Shown here in pieces: positions 24,071-30,337 of a DNA stretch of 30,337 bases. Both the position numbers and the translations under genes were made by a program. Within the stretch, counting starts at the first letter, position 1. Every line of letters starts with the position of its first letter. Source of the DNA: an uncultured Lachnospiraceae bacterium (GTDB taxonomy: Bacteria; Bacillota; Clostridia; Lachnospirales; Lachnospiraceae); assembly GCA_910588895.1 (NCBI GenBank), contig CAJUSS010000027.1, positions 1 through 30,337 of the forward strand. Reading direction: 5' to 3'. The notes beneath the pieces are model-generated. The model made no database searches, was not told the DNA's origin, and was given only the letters and a program-made list of their open reading frames with translations.

Positions 24071-25469
24071 AAAGATCCACGGCCCGCGGCAGGCTGAAGA
24101 TGAACTCGGTGCCCACGCCTTCTGTGCTGATCACGTCGATATTCTCCCCGTGGGCCTGGACGATCTCCTTGACGATCGACAGCCCTAGGCCGGTGCCTTT
24201 TTTGTCCTTTCCTCGGGACAGGTCGGTCTTGTAGAAGCGCTCCCAGATCTTCTTTAGGCTGTCCTTGGGGATCCCGATGCCGGTGTCTTTTATGGAGACA
24301 AAGATCTTCTCGTATTTAGGCGAAGCCTGGATGTAGATGATGGAGTCGTTATGGCTGAACTTGATGGCATTGTCGATCAGGTTGTACATCACCTGCTGGA
24401 TCTTGCCGAAGTCGCCGTAGACCATCTGGATGCTGTCGGCGAAGGTGAGCTCAAAGGCGATGTTCTTCTGGTCGCAGGTGCCCTCAAAGGAGGCGGCCGT
24501 GTCCTTGATCAGCCGGTTGATGTCAAAGTTGGTCCGGAAGAGGAAGCCCTTGCTGTCTAAGGAGTTCAGGGTGAGCATCCCCTGGGTCAGCTTGTTTAAG
24601 CGTTCGGTCTCGGCGATGACGCGGGTCAGATACTTCTCCTGCATCTGGGGCGGGATCGTGCCGTCGATGATCGCCTCTAAGTAGCCCTTGATGGAGGTGA
24701 GGGGGGAGCGGAAATCATGGGACAAATTGGCGATGAAGGTCTTTTGGTAGTCCTCGATCTGGTTCAGCTTATCCGACATATAATTTAAGGTTTCCGCAAG
24801 ATAGCCCATCTCATCGTGGGAGGACAGCTTGATCTGGTAGTCCAGGTTTCCGGCGGCATAGGCGTTGGCCCCGGCGGTGATCTTCTTTAACGGGAAATAG
24901 ACCGTTTGGGTGAAGATCAAAAGGATGATCAGGGACAGGAGGAAGATGATCCCGCAGGTGATATAGACCACGTTCAAGAGCCCGTCCCGGGAAGCTTGGA
25001 TCTGGCTTATGGGCATGTGGATCAGGATATAGCCGTAGGTGGTGTAATTTCCTGTGATGGGCGCGGATACGCTGAGCACATCATAAGGAAAGGTCCCATA
25101 AAAATTCCCGATCCCGTAATTTCGGTTCCCCAAGGCCGTGGGGTCAAAATCTACGGTCAGCCCTACCCGTCCGCCACCGGGGTCGGCGGTGATCGTCCCG
25201 TTCCGGTCCACGATCCAGATCTCGGACCGCAGGCTGGGAGAGAGGATGGAGAGCTGTCTGGCCACGGTGTCTATGCTGGCCGTCCGCCCGCTGTAGAGCG
25301 TGCTGCAGTGGGCGGCCAGCTGGTTGGCCTCATCATAGAGCAGGTCAGCCTTTTCCTGCAGCAGATAGCCATAGGCCCGGTCCGAGGTGTAGGTGCTGAT
25401 GAACAGGAATCCGAAAAGGCCGAAGACCACATAGCCGAAGATGAACTTGTAATAAAGAGAGCGGATCAT
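24069..25469 (-). CDS. Two-component sensor histidine kinase (HAMP, HisKA, HATPase_c)
   Basis: The 466-aa kinase has a membrane helix at about 8-25, an external sensor domain to about 165, a second helix at about 168-190, a HAMP linker, the phospho-acceptor H251 in NLSHDFRSPLTSIKGYLEAI, and the ATP site: NLIDNAIK (N363, D366, N367), DTGIGI (from D405) and GTGLGLSI. It phosphorylates the response regulator encoded just upstream; the ATG overlaps that gene's end by four bases. The signal is unknown. The adjacent wall protein (on the same strand downstream) is a possible target. Confidence 0.95.
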   Translation of the reverse strand: MIRSLYYKFIFGYVVFGLFGFLFISTYTSDRAYGYLLQEKADLLYDEANQLAAHCSTLYSGRTASIDTVARQLSILSPSLRSEIWIVDRNGTITADPGGGRVGLTVDFDPTALGNRNYGIGNFYGTFPYDVLSVSAPITGNYTTYGYILIHMPISQIQASRDGLLNVVYITCGIIFLLSLIILLIFTQTVYFPLKKITAGANAYAAGNLDYQIKLSSHDEMGYLAETLNYMSDKLNQIEDYQKTFIANLSHDFRSPLTSIKGYLEAIIDGTIPPQMQEKYLTRVIAETERLNKLTQGMLTLNSLDSKGFLFRTNFDINRLIKDTAASFEGTCDQKNIAFELTFADSIQMVYGDFGKIQQVMYNLIDNAIKFSHNDSIIYIQASPKYEKIFVSIKDTGIGIPKDSLKKIWERFYKTDLSRGKDKKGTGLGLSIVKEIVQAHGENIDVISTEGVGTEFIFSLPRAVDL

Positions 25470-26176
25470 CGCTTGACCTCGAACTTATAGCCGATGCCCC
25501 AGACCGTGGAGATCGACCAGTTTTTATGGTCCTTGATCTTCTCGCGCAGGCGCTTGATATGGACGTCCACGGTCCGGGTGTCACCGATGTACTCATAGCC
25601 CCAGATGTGGTCTAAGAGCTGCTCTCGGGTGAAGACCTGATTGGGGGAGGAGGCCAGGAAATATAAAAGCTCCAGCTCCTTGGGCGGCATCTCGATCGAG
25701 TGGCCCATGTAGATCACGGAGTAATTGGTCAGGTTGACGATCAGGTCAGGATACTCCACATATTCGCCCTGCTGGTCTGTGGAGGGCGTGGGGGGCTGGG
25801 GAGCGGCCTGGCAGCGGCGCAGGACCGCCTTCACCCGGGCCACCAGCTCTTTGGAATCAAAGGGCTTCATCATATAATCATCGGCACCCAGCTCCAGGCC
25901 CAGCACCTTGTCAAAGATCTCGCCCTTGGCGGAGAGCATGATGACGGGGGTCTGGGAGATCATCCGCAGCTCCCGGCAGACCTGATAGCCGTCCATGCCG
26001 GGGAGCATCAGGTCTAAGAGGACCAGGTTCGGTTTAAAGGTCAAAAAGACCCGCAGGGCTTCTTCCCCGTCTCCGACGATGCGGGTCTCGTAGCATTCTT
26101 TTATGAGGTAGAGCGAGATCAGTTCGGCGATGTTGGCGTCATCGTCCACGATCAGGATCTTTTGCTTTTCTGCCAA
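25466..26176 (-). CDS. OmpR/PhoB family response regulator
   Basis: The 236-aa regulator has a receiver domain with D11-D13, the phosphorylated D55 in LVLLDLMLPGMDG and K104 in MMKPFDS, then a Gln/Pro-rich linker and a winged-helix DNA-binding domain (MPPKELELLYFLASSPNQVF through TRTVDVHIKRLREKI). The start codon is TTG at 26176, supported by AGGAGG (complement of 26187-26192) ten bases upstream; no ATG or GTG alternative lies between. It is translated first and coupled to the kinase. It starts 74 bp after the end of mutS2 on the same strand. Confidence 0.95.
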   Translation of the reverse strand: MAEKQKILIVDDDANIAELISLYLIKECYETRIVGDGEEALRVFLTFKPNLVLLDLMLPGMDGYQVCRELRMISQTPVIMLSAKGEIFDKVLGLELGADDYMMKPFDSKELVARVKAVLRRCQAAPQPPTPSTDQQGEYVEYPDLIVNLTNYSVIYMGHSIEMPPKELELLYFLASSPNQVFTREQLLDHIWGYEYIGDTRTVDVHIKRLREKIKDHKNWSISTVWGIGYKFEVKR

Positions 26177-26250
26177 AGTGATGTGACCTCCTTATTAAAG
26201 ATCGATAGGATAAGTGGTTATCGAAAGAGTTACATTTGGTCCGCGGCGGG

Positions 26251-28668
26251 TCACTTAAAGGTAACGATCGTGACCCCGCTGTCTCCCTCTCCGAATTCCC
26301 CCAGCCGGAATTCCTTAACATATTTCAGGCGTTTCAGATATTTATGGATCCCGGCCTTTAATGCGCCGGTGCCGCGGCCGTGGACCACCCGGACGGAGGG
26401 GAGGTGGGAGAGATAGGCGTCGTCCAGATATTTGTCCAGGGCAAAGCAGGCTTCATCCACGTTCATCCCGATCAGGTTGATCTCCGGGGAGATGGTGGCG
26501 GATTTGGCCATCTGGATGCGGCTCTTGCCGCTGCCGAAGCCCTTTGATCCGGAAGCGCCGGCGCCGTGGCCCTTTGAGAGTGTGGGGCCGGTGATGTCCG
26601 GTTCGTTCAGTAGCTCTAGGTCTTTTACGTTCACCAGAGAGCGGAGGATGCCCATCTGGACATACAGGTCGCCTTTTTCGTTGGGCAGGGAGCTGACCGT
26701 GCCTTTTAATCCCAGGGTAAGGACCTTTACGCCGTCGCCCAGCTTCAGCTTCTTCGGGGAGATGGTCTGTTTCGGCCCTTTCTGCTTGATGGCCAGCTTC
26801 TGGTCGTTTTCCTTGATCTTGTCCCGCAGCTTGGTCCGTTCTGCTTCCAGCTGGCGGTTGAGGCCAGAGTCGGCGGAGAGCTTATTGATCTGCCGGATCG
26901 TCTGGTCGGCGGTCTCCTTGGCCTCCTGGAGGATGCGCTGGGCTTCCTCAGCGGCGTTTTTCAGCAGCTTTTCCTTGCGCTCGTCCAGACGCTCTTCCTT
27001 CTGGGCCAGACGGGCCTTGAGCTGGGTCACTTCTTCTTTATAGGCACTGATCTGGGCCTGTTCCTGCTCGATCGTGACGCGGCTCTCCTCTAAGTGGGCT
27101 AAAAGGTCCTCGAAGGCCTCGTCGCTCTCCTCTAAATGGGACTTTGCATCCTCGATGATATAGTCGGGAAGGCCCAGCTTTTTGGAGATGGCGAAGGCGT
27201 TGCTCTTTCCGGGGATGCCGATCAGCAGGCGGTAGGTGGGGCGCAGGGTCTCCACGTCAAACTCGCAGCAGGCGTTCTCCACACCCGGCGTGGAGAGGGC
27301 AAAGACCTTCAGCTCACTGTAGTGGGTGGTGGCCATGGTGCGGCACTTCATATTGTGGAGGAAGCTCAAGATGGCGATGGCCAGGGCGGCTCCCTCCGTG
27401 GGGTCGGTCCCGGCACCCAGCTCGTCAAAAAGGCAGAGGGAATGGCTGTCCGCCTGCTCCAAGATCTTGACGATGTGGGTCATGTGGGCGGAAAAGGTGC
27501 TCAGGCTCTGCTCGATGCTCTGCTCATCCCCGATGTCGGCGAAGACTTGGTCAAACACAGCCAGCTCCGATCCGTCAAAGGCCGGGATATGGAGGCCTGC
27601 CTGTCCCATCAGGGTGAAAAGGCCCACGGTCTTTAAGGAAACGGTCTTTCCGCCGGTATTGGGCCCGGTGACGATCAGCAGGTCGTGGGCCTTGCCCAGC
27701 TCTAAGGAGATGGGGACCACCTTCTGGGGATCTAAGAGGGGGTGGCGGCCATCCTTGATGGAGATGTAGCCCCTGGTATTAAAGATGGGCTGGCTGCCGT
27801 TGTGGTGGCGGGACAAGCCGGCCTTGGCAAAGATGAAGTCCAGCTGTCCTAAGATCTCCTGGTCGGTATGGATCTGCATTGCGTAGGGCGCGACCAGGTT
27901 GCTCAAGGTGGCTAAGACGGCCTCGATCTCCTTTTTCTCGGCCAGCTCCAGCTCCCGCATCTCATTATTGAGACGGATCACGGCCATGGGCTCGATGAAC
28001 AGGGTGGCGCCGGTGGAGGATTGGTCGTGGACCATCCCGGGCACCTGGTTTTTATACTCCGATCTGACCGGCAGGCAGTAGCGGCCGTCCCGCATGGTGA
28101 TGACGGCATCCTGCAGATAGGTGCGGTTGGAATTTAAGATCGCATTTAGCTGGCCATGGAGCTTGTCCGCGGCATTTTTCATAGCCCGCCGCACCTTGCT
28201 AAGGCCCGGGCTGGCATCGTCACTGATCTCATCCTCGGAGAGGATGCAGCGTCGGATCTCATTGCTGACAGAGGGCAGGGGCTCTAGATCCCTAAAATAC
28301 TCCTCAAGAGAATCGGTCAGGCCATCGGCTAGATCGCCGCCCTCATGGCGGCCGTATGCTCTGGCTCTGGCTGCGATGGTCAGGATGGATCCGATCGCAA
28401 GGAGCTCGATGGGATTTAAGGAGCTGCCGATCTTTAGGCGCTTTAAGGACCCGGATACATCCTTGCATCCGGCAAAGGAAAGGCTGCCTTTCATCCGGAT
28501 CCGGCTGGCGGCATCCGTGGTCTCCTGCTGGTCTCTGCGGATCTTACTGATGTCCGAGGAGGGCAGCAGAGAGGCGCATAGCTTCCGGCCTAAGGCGGAG
28601 GTGGCGTAGCCTTTTAACTGTTCGATGATCTTATGATATTCAAGGGTCTGTAATACTTTTTGATCCAT
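26251..28668 (-). CDS. mutS2: Endonuclease MutS2 (MutS family with Smr domain)
   Basis: The 805-aa protein has the MutS core and clamp but no N-terminal mismatch-recognition domain, as expected for MutS2. The ATPase shows Walker A VTGPNTGGKTVSLKTVG (about residue 330-345), LCLFDELGAGTDP and TTHYSEL. A coiled coil rich in Glu/Lys/Gln covers about 525-640, and the C-terminal Smr nuclease domain (about 730-805) has VRVVHGRGTGALKAGIHKYL. Relatives suppress homologous recombination or rescue collided ribosomes. The upstream side of the gene is taken up by an IS110 element within about 30 bp of the start. Confidence 0.97.
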   Translation of the reverse strand: MDQKVLQTLEYHKIIEQLKGYATSALGRKLCASLLPSSDISKIRRDQQETTDAASRIRMKGSLSFAGCKDVSGSLKRLKIGSSLNPIELLAIGSILTIAARARAYGRHEGGDLADGLTDSLEEYFRDLEPLPSVSNEIRRCILSEDEISDDASPGLSKVRRAMKNAADKLHGQLNAILNSNRTYLQDAVITMRDGRYCLPVRSEYKNQVPGMVHDQSSTGATLFIEPMAVIRLNNEMRELELAEKKEIEAVLATLSNLVAPYAMQIHTDQEILGQLDFIFAKAGLSRHHNGSQPIFNTRGYISIKDGRHPLLDPQKVVPISLELGKAHDLLIVTGPNTGGKTVSLKTVGLFTLMGQAGLHIPAFDGSELAVFDQVFADIGDEQSIEQSLSTFSAHMTHIVKILEQADSHSLCLFDELGAGTDPTEGAALAIAILSFLHNMKCRTMATTHYSELKVFALSTPGVENACCEFDVETLRPTYRLLIGIPGKSNAFAISKKLGLPDYIIEDAKSHLEESDEAFEDLLAHLEESRVTIEQEQAQISAYKEEVTQLKARLAQKEERLDERKEKLLKNAAEEAQRILQEAKETADQTIRQINKLSADSGLNRQLEAERTKLRDKIKENDQKLAIKQKGPKQTISPKKLKLGDGVKVLTLGLKGTVSSLPNEKGDLYVQMGILRSLVNVKDLELLNEPDITGPTLSKGHGAGASGSKGFGSGKSRIQMAKSATISPEINLIGMNVDEACFALDKYLDDAYLSHLPSVRVVHGRGTGALKAGIHKYLKRLKYVKEFRLGEFGEGDSGVTIVTFK

Positions 28669-28696
28669 GTTAACTTACATTCCTTTCGCTTCGCTC
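28669..28696 (-). promoter_or_regulatory. mutS2 ribosome binding site and shortened upstream region
   Basis: On the minus strand AAGGAA precedes the mutS2 ATG by 11 bases. Only about 30 bases of likely native upstream DNA remain before the presumed IS110 edge, and no clear promoter for mutS2 is visible in them or in the adjoining element end. Confidence 0.4.
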
Positions 28697-28755
28697 AGGC
28701 ACAAATAGACAATGAAATAGCAAGCTTTGTGCCTTCTTTTACTTTATTTCTGTGT

Positions 28756-28761
28756 TATACT
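28756..28761 (+). promoter_or_regulatory. Candidate -10 box upstream of the IS110 non-coding RNA region
   Basis: TATACT preceded by TGT (extended -10). The best -35 at 16 bp is a poor TTCTTT. In IS110 elements the full promoter can be assembled only when the ends join in the circular form, so a missing -35 here would be expected. Confidence 0.4.
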
Positions 28762-28767
28762 CTCCTT

Positions 28768-28944
28768 ATGCAGGTACACTACAGAGCACGGAGGAGGAAG
28801 TAGAATTGATTCCTCCATTTCCCGGAATAAAGTCCGCATTTTAACATGTGTCGGCTGTCTTTTCAAGCACAAATGAGTGGGCTCTGAACCCGAAACCTAA
28901 TTATTGTCAAAGCAATTCCTTAGGTCTTTCTTTGCTGGACAGCC
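28768..28944 (+). ncRNA. Candidate IS110 bridge RNA
   Basis: The region between the -10 box and the transposase is rich in self-pairing. A perfect hairpin GGAGGAA/TTCCTCC lies at 28793-28816. An outer stem GGCTGTC (28853-28859) pairs with GACAGCC (28938-28944), enclosing ACCTAA/TTAGGT (28895-28900, 28920-28925) and ATTG/CAAT (28903-28906, 28913-28916). From the predicted transcript start to the outer stem end is about 177 nt, similar to the bridge RNA known from IS621. The ends given are estimates. The RNA would pair with target and element-end DNA to guide the transposase. Confidence 0.45.
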
Positions 28945-28980
28945 AGTCAATGCCTGCTTTTTCATAAGGAGGTTTATTTT

Positions 28981-30243
28981 ATGTTATCTGTGAAACACTT
29001 TGTCTGCTGCGGCATGGACGTCCACAAAAAGTTTATAGTTGCTACCATCGCCGTTACAGACTACCGTGGCGTTACTTCTTACATTAAAAAAAGGTTCGCC
29101 ACTTTCAATTCTGACCTCAAAGCCCTCAAAAAATGGCTCCTTGACCATAACTGTACTGAGGTCTGTATGGAATCCACCGGTAAATACTGGATTCCCGTTT
29201 TTAATATCCTGGAAGATTCCTGCCATGTCGTTGTCGCCAATCCCAAATATGTCCGGGCCATCAAAGGCCAGAAAACAGATGATAAAGATTCTGCCTGGAT
29301 TGCCGACCTTTTTAAATTTGACATCGTTCCTTCCAGCTACATTCCCTGTAAGGAAATCCGCGCTTTGAGAGAGCTGTTCCGATACCGTCAGAAACTGATT
29401 GGCCACCGCAGCAGCGAGAAAAACCGTTTCCAAAACGCCCTTACCGTCTCCAACATAGCGCTTTCTTCCGTACTCACAGATATTTTTGGGAAATCAGCAA
29501 CCGCCATTGTTGATCATATCCTCACCTGTGACGTATTTGACCCGGAACACTGCAAATCCCTGCTTTTGAAAAAGGCCAAGGATAAAGCTGATGACGTAGT
29601 AAAGTCCATTCTCGGTTATGAACTGCGTGGTGACCGATCGCTTAAGATAAAGGTCTGCAGAAAACACTTCGGCCATATCAATGAGTGTGTTGACACTCTG
29701 GAAAAAGCGATTTCAGACCTGTCTAAACCTTACCACAAATTCATTGAACTGGCTACCACAATTCCGGGAATCACTCAAAAGTCAGCTTCCTTTATCATTG
29801 CTGAAACCGGGGTGGATATGGCGGTATTCAAATCCTCGAAACGTTTATGTTCCCGGGCCGGACTCACTCCCCAAAATAATGAAAGTGCCGGCAAAAAGAA
29901 GAGTGTCCATATTTCAAGAGCCGGTGTTTACTTAAAACCCTTGTTGGTTCAATGTGCAAACGCAGCAATCAAAGATAAAAAGAATCCTTACTTCAAATAC
30001 AAATATGACCGTATCAAAAAACGCCGTGGACACAAACGGGCAATCATCGCCATTGCACGCATGATGCTGACCTGCCTGTACCATATGTTTTCAAAGCAGG
30101 AAGCTTTCAATCCTGCTGATACGGATTATTCGGCTATTCCTGAAGAAATGTACCTGAAATTTCAGGAACAGTACGATAAAAACGCAATCAAACGGTTGGA
30201 GAAGAGAGGCTTTACAATTATTCCTCCTGTTACAACAGCCTGA
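28981..30243 (+). CDS. IS110-family transposase (DEDD recombinase)
   Basis: The 420-aa protein has the RuvC-like N-terminal domain with its acidic set D13 (GMDVHKK), E64 (MESTGKYW), D100 and D103 (GQKTDDKDS), and the C-terminal transposase_20 domain (ATTIPGITQKSASFIIAETG, LCSRAGLTPQNNES) with the likely nucleophile S312 in VHISRAG. Both halves look intact, with no frameshift, so the element could be active. AAGGAGG at 28966-28972 sits eight bases before the ATG. Codon use is more AT-rich than the neighbouring genes, consistent with recent arrival. Confidence 0.95.
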   Translation: MLSVKHFVCCGMDVHKKFIVATIAVTDYRGVTSYIKKRFATFNSDLKALKKWLLDHNCTEVCMESTGKYWIPVFNILEDSCHVVVANPKYVRAIKGQKTDDKDSAWIADLFKFDIVPSSYIPCKEIRALRELFRYRQKLIGHRSSEKNRFQNALTVSNIALSSVLTDIFGKSATAIVDHILTCDVFDPEHCKSLLLKKAKDKADDVVKSILGYELRGDRSLKIKVCRKHFGHINECVDTLEKAISDLSKPYHKFIELATTIPGITQKSASFIIAETGVDMAVFKSSKRLCSRAGLTPQNNESAGKKKSVHISRAGVYLKPLLVQCANAAIKDKKNPYFKYKYDRIKKRRGHKRAIIAIARMMLTCLYHMFSKQEAFNPADTDYSAIPEEMYLKFQEQYDKNAIKRLEKRGFTIIPPVTTA

Positions 30244-30337
30244 TACCCTCCACTTATAGAATCTTCCTGAGAAAGCGGCAGTTTACTGGTGCTCTGGTAC
30301 TATGTTGGCTTTTTTTACATTTTTCTTTCAACCTATC

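Larger units (their letters stand above)
28697..30337 (+). mobile_element. IS110-family insertion sequence (left edge approximate, right end may lie beyond the window)
   Basis: The segment holds an IS110-family transposase with a 5' non-coding region of up to about 280 bp, and its base composition is more AT-rich than its neighbours. IS110 elements have no long terminal inverted repeats and often make no target duplication, so the ends cannot be read from one copy. The left edge is placed at the 9-bp inverted repeat AGGCACAAA/TTTGTGCCT (28697-28705, 28726-28734); the true edge could be anywhere from about 28680 to 28755. At least 94 bp follow the transposase. Confidence 0.7.

Overview
The window looks like a chromosomal segment of a GC-rich, spore-forming member of the Clostridia, most likely in the Lachnospiraceae. 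This is inferred from the gene set: the gdpP-rplI-dnaB order, a YyaC/DUF1256 sporulation protein, a DUF5711 protein, a VanW-family wall protein, a cell-wall-binding-repeat protein and AGGAGG-type ribosome binding sites with some TTG starts. I cannot name the species. No tRNA, rRNA or CRISPR array is visible.

Layout. (1) 1-3542: the end of a peptide ABC importer operon (OppD fragment, OppF, lipoprotein OppA) closed by a hairpin terminator. (2) 3699-4739: an LD-carboxypeptidase, then a complete 279-bp miniature transposable element with 22-bp inverted ends and a perfect 8-bp target duplication (4746-5040). (3) 5071-9168: a promoter and the gdpP-rplI-dnaB cluster (c-di-AMP turnover, ribosomal protein L9, replicative helicase). 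(4) 9242-16733: a new promoter and a closely packed run: Sua5-type tRNA t6A enzyme, dCMP deaminase, DEDDh exonuclease, a 34-aa membrane peptide not long enough for routine gene calling, VanW protein, a stand-alone AIR-synthase C-terminal-like protein, AsnC/Lrp regulator, aminotransferase and TrmL. Four of its junctions overlap by 4-8 bases, which suggests translational coupling. (5) 16814-21718: YyaC behind a terminator whose loop holds a perfect TATAAT, a membrane-anchored LysM protein, a DUF5711 protein and a ROK glucokinase. (6) 21722-22828: a fragment of the same repeat family and a fumarylacetoacetase-family hydrolase, ending at a perfect bidirectional terminator. (7) On the minus strand, 22847-28668: a secreted cell-wall-binding protein with a 17-bp palindrome at its promoter, a sensor kinase/response regulator pair and MutS2. 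(8) 28697 to the window end: an AT-richer IS110-family insertion sequence directly upstream of mutS2, with a strongly structured non-coding stretch before the transposase that fits a bridge-RNA gene.

Most genes are housekeeping. The accessory material consists of the dispersed repeat family (one intact mobile copy, two decayed relatives) and the IS110 element. The unusual proteins are the LysM protein with a possible inactive JAB/MPN-like domain, the orphan AIRS-C-like protein, and the LD-carboxypeptidase with a low-complexity, partly tandem-duplicated insert. I found no clear new multi-gene system; the best candidates for new description are the miniature element family and the IS110 bridge-RNA region.
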